Source of the DNA: Desulfobulbus sp.
GTDB taxonomy: Bacteria; Desulfobacterota; Desulfobulbia; Desulfobulbales; Desulfobulbaceae
Assembly: GCA_011051825.1 (NCBI GenBank)
Contig: DRKH01000528.1
Location: 1-6,630, forward strand
Direction: 5' to 3'
DNA length: 6,630 bases
Below the pieces are notes generated by a model. The model had not been told where the DNA came from, ran no database searches, and saw only the letters and a program-made list of their open reading frames with translations. Within the stretch, counting starts at the first letter, position 1. Each line of letters starts with the position of its first letter. Shown one piece after another: positions 1 through 6,606 of this stretch. The position numbers were made by a program, and so were the translations under genes.

Positions 1-1745
1 CGACGAAAGGTTCCGGGCAGCAGGCCGCAGGAAATCGGCGGCGTGTACATCCGGCCGTTGATCTGCACAAACAGGGTGGAAATTGTTCCCTCGGTGACCT
101 CGCCTCTGGTGTTGACAAAAAGGATTTCATGGAGTCCCCGGTGCTCGGCCTTCTGCCGTGCCTGGGTATACAGCTCCCGCATGGTGGTTTTATGATGAAA
201 AAACGGACTGTCCGTATCCACTTTCCGCTGATCAAAGGCGACCTTGGGCAGTTCTTGATCAGGATCAGGGTCGACAAGTGGACCGGAAGTCACCTCGATC
301 CGGCCGTCCTTATACAGCAGCAGCCGAACCCGCATGGCAGTGTCTGCAAACAGATTTTCCTCCTCCATGAGCCTTGTCTGTACCCGTTGTCGGTTGCCCT
401 GAAAGAAAAAATAATCAGCCGAAGAGGTCAAACGGTCAAGATGTTCCTGCAGGAGAATATAACCATTTTCCGGCTGCCAGCACAGGGTCTCGATGAGCTG
501 GAATTCCGGCTGGGGATGGGTCAGGAACCGGCCTTTAAGCAAACACTCCCGCCATTCGGACTCAGGATCCGAATCATGGACGATTCCGGCGCCAATCCCC
601 ATCTTTCCACGGCCGGATTCCAGGACCAGGGTCCGAATAGGCACATTAAAACACATCTCATCCCTGCTGCAGAAACCAATGGCCCCGCAGTACACGCCGC
701 GGGATTCCGTCTCCAACTCACGAATGATCTCCATGGTTCTGATCTTGGGCGCTCCGGTCACCGAACCACAGGGAAACAGCGATCCAAGCATATCCTTAAG
801 CCCGATCATCCGGTCGGCAGTGGAACGTCCTTCGATGGTGGATGTCATCTGGAGAAGGCTTTCATAGGTTTCAACATCAAACAGCGAGCGCACCCGGACC
901 CGGCCGCCTCCGGTTTTGTGGAGCAAGCGGGCAAGGTCATTGCGGAGAAGATCAACGATCATCACGTTTTCACTCCTGCTCTTGGCATCCCCGGCCAGTA
1001 ACGCTTTCCGATACTGGTCTTCAGCTGCGTCCTTGCCACGGCTGGCAGTACCTTTCATGGGTCGCACACGGACAGACCTGTGGTCGGCGGCAAAAAACAA
1101 TTCCGGTGAAAAACTCATGATATCCTGTCCCTTATACCGTATCCAGGCGCCATAGGCGACTGACTGGTTCTGCCGCAACCGCCTGTACAGGGCCGCGGCC
1201 GAGCCGGTGCAGGAGAAATCAAGTTTAAAGGTGTAGTTGACCTGATAGGTGTCCCCGGCCCGAATATAGCGCTGTATTTTTTCAACACCGGCAAGAAACT
1301 CATGCTCTGTTATATTGGTCTGCAGATTGTCGACCGTGCATGCCTGCTCAACGGGCTCTGCCGTCGGCCAGCCATGTCCCCCCGAAAAGCTGCCGGTTGC
1401 ATGATTATAGATCAGTACTTCTTCAAAAACCCCGAGCATGGCCAATATCCTGTTCCGCTCCCCGGAGCGGGCGAGATCACGAAGGGCCGGTTCCAATAGA
1501 TACCCGAATTCATAGTCGAACCAACCGGCAAGAAAATATCCCTGTTGACGACAGGCCTCAGCACGATCAAGGAATTCAAATACAGAATCATCACCTGAAC
1601 ACTCGAGCCGACGGACAGGATTCGTCAGCAGAAAAGAACGATAATTTTCTTCCGACATTCTGCAGGTCTCTAGAAAAACAAAGTCATCCATGCCCTCAAG
1701 GGCTGCTGTCAAAGTCCTGATTGAATCACTGTCAATGGGCCGCAT
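1..1745 (-). CDS. pabB: Aminodeoxychorismate synthase component I fused to 4-amino-4-deoxychorismate lyase (PabB-PabC), C-terminus cut by window edge
   Basis: The minus strand reads open from the ATG at 1745-1743 to the left edge, giving 581 residues. The PabB half (about 1-410) should make 4-amino-4-deoxychorismate from chorismate and ammonia supplied by a PabA glutaminase. The PabC half (about 414 onward) should split it into p-aminobenzoate and pyruvate, in cytosolic folate synthesis. Chorismate-enzyme motifs seen: GDTYQVN (164-170), SPELFF (213-218), PMKGT (229-233), ENVMIVDLLRNDL (259-271), GSVTGAPK (327-334) and GAGIVHDSDPESEW (385-398). Lys231 in PMKGT is the nucleophilic lysine typical of aminodeoxychorismate synthase; anthranilate synthase has alanine there, so TrpE is unlikely. 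The lyase half shows HHKTT, with Lys519 the probable PLP lysine, then GEVTEGTIS (548-556) and SCGLLPG (572-578). Perhaps 30-50 residues are missing at the edge. An in-frame stop at 1778-1776 limits the upstream end, and 1745 is the first ATG after it. Its ribosome site is weak, so Met19 (DDFVFLET follows) is a less likely alternative. No PabA gene is present. Confidence 0.93.
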   Translation of the reverse strand, partial: MRPIDSDSIRTLTAALEGMDDFVFLETCRMSEENYRSFLLTNPVRRLECSGDDSVFEFLDRAEACRQQGYFLAGWFDYEFGYLLEPALRDLARSGERNRILAMLGVFEEVLIYNHATGSFSGGHGWPTAEPVEQACTVDNLQTNITEHEFLAGVEKIQRYIRAGDTYQVNYTFKLDFSCTGSAAALYRRLRQNQSVAYGAWIRYKGQDIMSFSPELFFAADHRSVRVRPMKGTASRGKDAAEDQYRKALLAGDAKSRSENVMIVDLLRNDLARLLHKTGGGRVRVRSLFDVETYESLLQMTSTIEGRSTADRMIGLKDMLGSLFPCGSVTGAPKIRTMEIIRELETESRGVYCGAIGFCSRDEMCFNVPIRTLVLESGRGKMGIGAGIVHDSDPESEWRECLLKGRFLTHPQPEFQLIETLCWQPENGYILLQEHLDRLTSSADYFFFQGNRQRVQTRLMEEENLFADTAMRVRLLLYKDGRIEVTSGPLVDPDPDQELPKVAFDQRKVDTDSPFFHHKTTMRELYTQARQKAEHRGLHEILFVNTRGEVTEGTISTLFVQINGRMYTPPISCGLLPGTFR

Positions 1746-1889
1746 GGGTACGTTTTCCGGTTCCTGGGTCGATGTTCACAATTGGGCACAAAGGGGGCAA
1801 TAGAGCAGATTACAGCATAAAATTCCAGCAGATATTCTATTTTTCGCCTAACAAAACCATATTTTCGGCTGAAGCGCATCGCTTTAATA

Positions 1890-1918
1890 TTGCATCAAAA
1901 CCAAACTTATTTTATAAA
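1890..1918 (+). promoter_or_regulatory. Candidate sigma70-type promoter for the CBS-ACT gene
   Basis: TTGCAT at 1890-1895 and TATAAA at 1913-1918 are separated by exactly 17 bp, in an AT-rich stretch upstream of the CBS-ACT gene. The -10 matches consensus at 5 of 6 bases but the -35 at only 3 of 6. Transcription would begin near 1925 and leave a leader of about 145 nt. A second TATAAA lies at 2003-2008 but lacks a properly spaced -35, so this pair is preferred. It is predicted from hexamers and spacing only. Confidence 0.4.
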
Positions 1919-1949
1919 GGGAGATTACTGTAGTTTTCTGCAAGATTGT

Positions 1950-1973
1950 ACCTGCCGTATTTCCCGGGCAGGT
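1950..1973 (+). promoter_or_regulatory. Leader hairpin upstream of the CBS-ACT gene
   Basis: ACCTGCC (1950-1956) and GGCAGGT (1967-1973) are perfect inverted repeats enclosing a 10-nt loop. The sequence after the stem is T-rich (TTGATATTTTTC), though not a clean U-tract. If transcription starts near 1925, the stem forms about 25 nt into the leader and could act as a weak attenuator or a 5' stabilising stem. No gene lies upstream on this strand for it to terminate. It could also be a protein-binding dyad, or chance. Confidence 0.35.
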
Positions 1974-2017
1974 TTGATATTTTTCGGATAGGGGCACTGT
2001 CTTATAAAGCATTACAA

Positions 2018-2039
2018 CCCCATCCCCATGCCCATCCCC
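2018..2039 (-). promoter_or_regulatory. Predicted G-quadruplex motif (minus strand) in the CBS-ACT leader
   Basis: The plus strand has four C-runs: 2018-2021 (4), 2024-2027 (4), 2031-2033 (3) and 2036-2039 (4). They are separated by AT, ATG and AT. The minus strand therefore has four G-runs of at least three with loops of 2, 3 and 2 nt, which satisfies the standard intramolecular quadruplex pattern. It would form in the template strand of the CBS-ACT gene, ending 17 bp before that gene's Shine-Dalgarno. The tract is also an imperfect CCCCAT tandem repeat. The motif is seen directly; any regulatory effect is inference. Confidence 0.5.
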
Positions 2040-2056
2040 GGACAACTGTTCTATTC

Positions 2057-2063
2057 AAGGAGG
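2057..2063 (+). promoter_or_regulatory. Shine-Dalgarno fixing the CBS-ACT start
   Basis: AAGGAGG at 2057-2063 lies 5 nt before the ATG at 2069. It settles the start: the frame is open upstream to an ATG at 1946, but those extra 41 codons would read through the leader hairpin and the C-rich tract, and they give no recognisable domain sequence. Confidence 0.85.
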
Positions 2064-2068
2064 TTTTC

Positions 2069-2752
2069 ATGCTGATTAAAGACTGGATGGCAACGGCTGT
2101 GCTGACCGTTGATGCCAACACTTCCGTGATGCGTGCCACCAGGATCATGAAGGAAAACAACATCAGACGCCTGCCGGTTCTCTCGCAGGGAAAACTTGCC
2201 GGTGTTGTCACCGACCGTGACCTGAAAGAGGCTTCACCATCCTCCACTTCCGACATGGACATCCATGAGATGTACTACCTGCTGTCGGAGATGAAAATCA
2301 AAGATGTCATGACCGACAAATGCATCACCATGCACATGGATGACACCCTGGAAAAGGCTGCTCTGGTCATGCTCACTGAAAAAATATCCGGCATCATGAT
2401 CCTTGATGCGGACGATAATCTGGTCGGTCTGCTCAGCGAAACCGACATCCTGCGCGGCTTCATCCATGCAACCGGTATCCAGGACGGTGCGGATCAATAT
2501 GTTATCGATATGCCCGACGCTCCGGGTTCCGTCACCCGGGTAATTGATATCCTCCGCAATTACGACGCCCGTGTCCTTTCCATTCTTACCTCGTTTGAAG
2601 ATGCTCCTGCAGGTCAGAAACGGGTTTCCATCAGAATATCCATTGATGATGATAAACTGACCGCCCTTGAGCAGGACATCATGAATCTGGACAATTACCG
2701 CATTGTTTCCCACAATAAAGACGAACTGCAAAACCTGCCTTCAAAGAAATAA
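2069..2752 (+). CDS. CBS-CBS-ACT domain protein (AcuB-like), probable adenine-nucleotide sensor
   Basis: This encodes 227 residues, close to the roughly 210-230 of AcuB-type proteins. The first CBS domain spans about 3-58 (KDWM start, RRLPVL at 33-38, G45-VVTDRD to D51). The second spans about 76-134 (IKDVMT at 77-82, SGIMILD at 107-113, G120-LLSETD to D126). Both carry the GxxT/SxxD pattern that contacts the ribose or phosphate in ligand-binding CBS pairs. Residues about 143-216 form an ACT-like domain: VIDMPDAPGSVTRVIDIL (145-162) followed by beta strands. There is no signal peptide, membrane segment or catalytic or DNA-binding domain, so it is likely a cytosolic regulatory protein. CBS pairs usually bind AMP, ADP or ATP, and ACT domains often bind amino acids; the actual ligands are unknown. 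AcuB in Bacillus belongs to an operon tied to acetyl-CoA synthetase control, but no acuA or acuC is present here. The gene lies 85 bp upstream of the pyruvate oxidoreductase on the same strand, which suggests a link to acetyl-CoA or energy status. Confidence 0.9.
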   Translation: MLIKDWMATAVLTVDANTSVMRATRIMKENNIRRLPVLSQGKLAGVVTDRDLKEASPSSTSDMDIHEMYYLLSEMKIKDVMTDKCITMHMDDTLEKAALVMLTEKISGIMILDADDNLVGLLSETDILRGFIHATGIQDGADQYVIDMPDAPGSVTRVIDILRNYDARVLSILTSFEDAPAGQKRVSIRISIDDDKLTALEQDIMNLDNYRIVSHNKDELQNLPSKK

Positions 2753-2769
2753 GGCTTTACATATATAAA
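2740..2769 (+). promoter_or_regulatory. Weak candidate promoter before the oxidoreductase gene
   Basis: TATAAA at 2764-2769 sits in an AT-rich island of the 85-bp gap, with TTCAAA at 2740-2745 (4 of 6 to the -35 consensus) 18 bp upstream, overlapping the end of the CBS-ACT gene. Transcription would start near 2776, leaving about 60 nt of leader. If it is real, the oxidoreductase has its own promoter as well as possible read-through from the CBS-ACT gene. Confidence 0.3.
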
Positions 2770-2823
2770 TAATCAAAAAATTGATCGGCGGAACAGTGCC
2801 GGCAAACGACTAACCACCCGCGT

Positions 2824-2830
2824 AAGGAGA
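2824..2830 (+). promoter_or_regulatory. Shine-Dalgarno of the oxidoreductase gene
   Basis: AAGGAGA lies 7 nt before the ATG at 2838, a near-ideal ribosome site. It agrees with the family N-terminus, since the YPITPSS motif then falls at the expected residues 28-34. Confidence 0.8.
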
Positions 2831-2837
2831 ACGATTT

Positions 2838-5800
2838 ATGTCAAGGAAAATGGTCACCATTGACGGAAACCAGGCATGTACGCATGTTGCCTATGCCACC
2901 AGTGAAGTAATCACCATCTACCCCATCACCCCGTCTTCACCGATGGCTGCCGAGGCCGATGCCAAGGCAAACGCAAAACAGGAAAACATCTGGGGTTCCA
3001 TCCCGGTTATTTCGCAGATGCAGTCAGAGGGCGGCGTGGCCGGGTCCCTGCACGGTTCGCTGGCTACCGGTGCTCTGTGTACAACCTTCACGGCCTCCCA
3101 GGGGCTGCTCCTGATGATTCCGAATATGTATAAAATCGCCGGAGAGCTGACCCCGACGGTCTTTCATATTACGGCCCGTTCCATTGCCGCCCAGGGGCTG
3201 TCTATTTTTGGTGACCACGGCGACGTCATGGCCGCCCGCCAGACAGGCTGGGCCGCGCTCTGTTCACAAAGCGTTCAGGAAGCTCAGGACATGGCCCTGA
3301 TCTCCACCCAGGCCACCCTGGCCTCACGTATTCCATTCATGCATTTCTTTGACGGTTTCCGGACCTCCCATGAGATCCAGAAGATGGAGCAGATCACCTT
3401 TGACGATATGCGGGCGGTAATCGACGAGGACCTGGTCATTGAGCACCGTAAACGGGCTCTGACTCCGGACCGGCCCTCCATGTCCGGTACCGCACAGAAT
3501 CCGGACCTTTATTTTACCGGTCGCGAGACGGTCAATAAATATTACAACGCCGTACCCAAAATTGTCCAGGAAACCATGGATAAATTTGCCGCGATTACCG
3601 GCCGCCAGTATCACCTCTTTGATTATCACGGTGCACCCGATGCCACCGATGTGGTCGTCATCATGGGGTCCGGCGCCGAGACCACCGCCGCAACCATCGA
3701 CTACCTTGCCGCCCAGGGCCGCAAGCTGGGCATGGTTATCGTCCGGCTGTTCCGTCCTTTTGATGCCGCAGCAATGGTTAACGCCCTGCCCGCAACCGTT
3801 GAACGAATCACCGTTCTTGACCGAACCAAGGAACCGGGCTCCATGGGTGAACCCCTCTATCTCGATATCCGTGCCGCTATCGGCGAGGCGGTTGAAGCCA
3901 ACCCGACCCTGTTCATGCCGCTTATTCTCTCGGGTCGCTACGGCCTGGGCTCTGCAGAGTTCACGCCGGCCATGGTTAAAGCCGTCTATGACAACATGGC
4001 GGCTATGGCTCCGAGGAATCATTTCTGCGTCGGTCCCCACGACGATGTCGCCTTTACCAGCCTTGACTACGACAAATCCTTCAACATTGAGGGTGATGAC
4101 GTGTACCGGGCCATGTTCTTCGGCCTCGGTTCCGACGGAACCGTCGGTGCCAATAAAAATACCATCAAAATCATCGGCGGCGAGACCGACAATTCGGCCC
4201 AGGGTTATTTTGTCTACGACTCCAAGAAATCCGGTTCCATGACCGTTTCCCATCTGCGTTTTGGTGAAAACCAGGTTGTGGCCCCGTACCTGATCAACAA
4301 GGCAAGTTTTGTTGCCTGTCATAACTTCACCTTCCTGGACCATTACGACATGCTGGCCAACCTGGAAGAGGGCGGCACCCTGCTGCTGACCTCTCCTTAT
4401 CCCAAGACCAAGGTCTGGGACCACCTGCCGGCAAAGGTGCAGCAGCAGATCATCGATAAAAAGGCAAAACTCTACATCATTGATGCCATTAAACTCGCCG
4501 AGGCCCTCGGCCTGGGTGCGCGCATCAACATGATCATGCAGACCGCCTTCTTCCTGATCTCCGGTATCCTCAAGAAAGATGAGGCCATCAAGGCGATCAA
4601 GGATGCAATTAAGAAGACCTACGGCAAGAAAGGCGACAAGGTCGTCAACATGAACTACGACGCCGTTGACGGCGCGGTCAACAATATCGTTCAGGTCAAG
4701 GTACCTAAACGGATCACCGGCCACGAGCTGCCGCCTGTTGTTCCCGAGGAAGCGCCTGAATTCGTCAAGGAAGTCACCGCCAAAATGATCGAGGGCAAGG
4801 GAGAGGATCTCAAAGTTTCCCAGGTTCCCGCCGATGGTCGCTGGCCCACCGCAACCACCCAGTGGGAAAAACGCAACATTGCCGTTCACGTACCGCAATG
4901 GGATGCCGACACCTGTATTCAGTGCGGCCGCTGCTCTCTGGTCTGCCCCCATGCCTGCATAAGGATGAAAATTGTTTCCGCTGCCGACCTCAAGGCCGTC
5001 AAGGCACCGAAGTCCTTTAAGACCGCACCGGCAGTCGGCAAGGAATTCAAGGGCAAGAAGTTTACCCTCCAGATCTCCACCCGCGACTGTGTCGGCTGTA
5101 CCCATTGCGTACGGGTCTGTCCGGCCGTCAAGAAAGACAAGAACGGCAAGAAAACCGACGAGTCCGCACTGAAGATGGTGGCCAACACCGAAGCGGTCGT
5201 CAAGCGCGAGGCCAAGAACTGGGATATATTCATGGCCCTGCCCGAAGTCGATTACAGCCTGATCAACCCCGCCACCATCAAGGGCAGCCAGTTGAAGCGG
5301 CCCCTGTTTGAGTTCTCCGGTGCCTGCGCCGGCTGTGGCGAAACCCCGTACATCAAACTGGTCACCCAGCTGTTTGGCGACCGGATGCTGATTGCCAATG
5401 CCACCGGCTGTTCTTCCATTTACGGAGGTAACCTGCCGACCACACCATACGCACAGCGTGGAGATGGTCGCGGTCCGGCCTGGTCAAACTCCCTGTTCGA
5501 GGACAATGCCGAATACGGAATGGGCATGCGCCAGTCGGTAAACAAGCTTTCTCATCAGGCTGCCGAACTGCTGGAAAAGGCAGCGGCCGAGAAACTGATC
5601 ACCAAAAAATTCGTCAAAGAAATTTTAACCGCCAGCCAGCAGACTCAGGAAGAGATCGAGGCCCAGCGCGATCGGGTTGCAACTCTTCAGGAGGCACTTG
5701 CCGGTTCCAACTCGGTTATTGCCAAGCGGTTACAGCCGGTCGCAGACTACCTGGTAAAAAAATCGGTCTGGGTTTTCGGCGGTGACGGCTGGGCCTATGA

Positions 5801-6413
5801 TATCGGATACGGCGGACTTGATCACGTGCTCGCTTCCGGAGAGAACATCAATGTCCTGGTTCTCGATACCGAGGTCTACTCCAATACCGGTGGCCAGATG
5901 TCAAAGTCTACACCGCGTGCGGCAGTAGCTCAATTTGCCGCCGGTGGCAAAAGAATGCCCAAGAAAGACATGGGCATGATCTTTTCCACCTATGGCAATG
6001 TCTATGTTGCCAGAGTATCGCTGAGTGCAAATCCGCAGCAGCTGGTCAAGGCAATGAACGAGGCCGAGGCGTACAACGGCCCCTCCATTATCATCGCCTA
6101 CGCTCACTGCATCAATCACGGCATCAACATGGCTACCGCCCCTGATCAACAGAAAAAAGCTGTTCTCTGTGGACATTGGCCGCTGTATCGCTATAACCCG
6201 ATGCTCGAGGATGAAGGAAAGAATCCGCTGATCATCGACTCCAAAGAGCCGACCATCTCCTTTGCAGATTATGCGCTGGGTGAGAACCGCTACCGGATGC
6301 TGAAGATGGCTAATCCGGACATGGCCGACGAACTGATGGCAGCAGCACAGAAAGATGTGGATAAATCCTTAAAATTCCTGCACAGCCGCTTCAAAGCCCT
6401 GGAAGAAGATTAA
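2838..6413 (+). CDS. nifJ: Pyruvate:ferredoxin (flavodoxin) oxidoreductase, single-chain
   Basis: This 1191-residue cytosolic homodimer-type enzyme oxidises pyruvate with CoA to acetyl-CoA and CO2 and reduces ferredoxin or flavodoxin; the reaction can also run in reverse. The N-terminal pyrimidine-binding part has YPITPSS with Thr31, QSEGG with Glu64 and TAR with Arg114, at the same numbers as the catalytic residues of the D. africanus enzyme. The two-cluster ferredoxin domain has CxxCxxCxxxC at Cys693/696/699/703 and at Cys751/754/757/761. The C-terminal thiamine-diphosphate domain has CAGC (Cys830, Cys833), Cys858 and Cys1091 as proximal-cluster ligands, GDGWAYDIG from 982 and EVYSNTGGQ with Asn1016. 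All three 4Fe-4S clusters should therefore form. A short charged, coiled-coil-like segment lies near 935-955. The protein ends about where the extra C-terminal domain of D. africanus would begin, so it has the common length (about 1170-1190). It sits downstream of the CBS-ACT gene and ends in a strong terminator. The strong ribosome site and C-ending codons suggest high expression. The symbol por is also used. Pyruvate is the likely substrate, though related 2-oxoacids cannot be fully excluded. Confidence 0.97.
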   Translation: MSRKMVTIDGNQACTHVAYATSEVITIYPITPSSPMAAEADAKANAKQENIWGSIPVISQMQSEGGVAGSLHGSLATGALCTTFTASQGLLLMIPNMYKIAGELTPTVFHITARSIAAQGLSIFGDHGDVMAARQTGWAALCSQSVQEAQDMALISTQATLASRIPFMHFFDGFRTSHEIQKMEQITFDDMRAVIDEDLVIEHRKRALTPDRPSMSGTAQNPDLYFTGRETVNKYYNAVPKIVQETMDKFAAITGRQYHLFDYHGAPDATDVVVIMGSGAETTAATIDYLAAQGRKLGMVIVRLFRPFDAAAMVNALPATVERITVLDRTKEPGSMGEPLYLDIRAAIGEAVEANPTLFMPLILSGRYGLGSAEFTPAMVKAVYDNMAAMAPRNHFCVGPHDDVAFTSLDYDKSFNIEGDDVYRAMFFGLGSDGTVGANKNTIKIIGGETDNSAQGYFVYDSKKSGSMTVSHLRFGENQVVAPYLINKASFVACHNFTFLDHYDMLANLEEGGTLLLTSPYPKTKVWDHLPAKVQQQIIDKKAKLYIIDAIKLAEALGLGARINMIMQTAFFLISGILKKDEAIKAIKDAIKKTYGKKGDKVVNMNYDAVDGAVNNIVQVKVPKRITGHELPPVVPEEAPEFVKEVTAKMIEGKGEDLKVSQVPADGRWPTATTQWEKRNIAVHVPQWDADTCIQCGRCSLVCPHACIRMKIVSAADLKAVKAPKSFKTAPAVGKEFKGKKFTLQISTRDCVGCTHCVRVCPAVKKDKNGKKTDESALKMVANTEAVVKREAKNWDIFMALPEVDYSLINPATIKGSQLKRPLFEFSGACAGCGETPYIKLVTQLFGDRMLIANATGCSSIYGGNLPTTPYAQRGDGRGPAWSNSLFEDNAEYGMGMRQSVNKLSHQAAELLEKAAAEKLITKKFVKEILTASQQTQEEIEAQRDRVATLQEALAGSNSVIAKRLQPVADYLVKKSVWVFGGDGWAYDIGYGGLDHVLASGENINVLVLDTEVYSNTGGQMSKSTPRAAVAQFAAGGKRMPKKDMGMIFSTYGNVYVARVSLSANPQQLVKAMNEAEAYNGPSIIIAYAHCINHGINMATAPDQQKKAVLCGHWPLYRYNPMLEDEGKNPLIIDSKEPTISFADYALGENRYRMLKMANPDMADELMAAAQKDVDKSLKFLHSRFKALEED

Positions 6414-6449
6414 TCTCCTTCCAGCTGAAGCTGAGCAGGCAATAACCCG

Positions 6450-6487
6450 AAAGACCCTGTCGGAACAATCCGGCAGGGTCTTTTTTT
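6450..6487 (+). terminator. Intrinsic terminator after the oxidoreductase gene
   Basis: A 15-bp stem (6450-6464 with 6469-6483, one G-U pair, core GACCCTG/CAGGGTC) closes a 4-nt ACAA loop. It overlaps a run of seven T at 6481-6487. It begins 37 nt after the stop codon and is a textbook Rho-independent terminator. The A-run at 6450-6452 is short, so function in the opposite direction is less likely. Confidence 0.95.
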
Positions 6488-6488
6488 G

Positions 6489-6598
6489 GTAACTGTTCAG
6501 GAGCACCCCATCTCTGCACGGTCAGGCCTGATTCACATAGGAATCACTATAGTTCACAGGCCTGACTGCACAGATATGGAGCACTCCTGAACAGTTAC
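6489..6598. repeat. 110-bp palindromic element (candidate MITE or REP-like repeat)
   Basis: The outer 15 bp (GTAACTGTTCAGGAG at 6489-6503) are perfectly inverted at 6584-6598. The next 27 bp of each arm match at 20 positions, giving 35 of 42 across 6489-6530 versus 6557-6598. An inner ATAG/CTAT stem (6537-6540, 6547-6550) shares the same centre, 6543.5, so the symmetry runs through the whole element. Each arm also contains CAGGCCTG, itself a palindrome. The element encodes nothing. It starts one base after the terminator T-run. Terminal TA dinucleotides (6490-6491, 6596-6597) would fit an IS630-type target duplication, and GTAA ends recall IS66-family termini, but the 8 bp on each side do not match. 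It is probably a non-autonomous mobile element; it could instead be a structured RNA or an extra transcription-end hairpin. Confidence 0.75.
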
Positions 6599-6606
6599 AG
6601 GTGGTG

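Larger units (their letters stand above)
1746..2068. other. Divergent intergenic region (323 bp)
   Basis: This stretch separates the divergently transcribed pabBC and CBS-ACT genes, so it must carry start signals for both. The plus-strand side contains a candidate promoter, a leader hairpin and a C-rich tract, listed separately. The pabBC side (about 1746-1860 read on the minus strand) has AT-rich stretches, including TAGAAT- and TGTAAT-like -10 hexamers, but none has a convincing -35 partner at normal spacing. The local sequence is much more AT-rich than the flanking genes. No tRNA-like or convincing protein-coding sequence was seen. Confidence 0.7.

Noticed and set aside
129..1001. A 290-codon plus-strand open frame opposite pabBC
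   Set aside because: The minus strand gives a continuous PabB-PabC protein with all family motifs. The plus-strand product is composition noise and has no credible ribosome site.
1770..1785. A Rex-like half-site (TTCACAA) near the pabBC start
   Set aside because: Only one half is present, with no inverted partner at the expected spacing, and pabBC is not a typical Rex target.
1804..1833. A direct repeat of AGCAGAT (1804-1810 and 1827-1833)
   Set aside because: It is only 7 bp, with no further copies or symmetry, and is compatible with chance.
1990..2010. A sigma54-like GGGGCAC element
   Set aside because: The required GC dinucleotide is missing at the -12 position; the spacing from GG lands on TA.
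1946..2068. A longer N-terminus for the CBS-ACT protein starting at 1946
   Set aside because: The extra 41 codons lack a Shine-Dalgarno, read through the hairpin and C-rich tract, and do not resemble CBS proteins. The ATG at 2069 has an ideal AAGGAGG.
3324..5105. A 593-codon open frame on the minus strand opposite the oxidoreductase gene
   Set aside because: The plus-strand protein is unambiguous over this whole span. The antisense translation shows no recognisable domain and is glycine/aspartate/valine-rich, as expected from the complement of C-ending codons.
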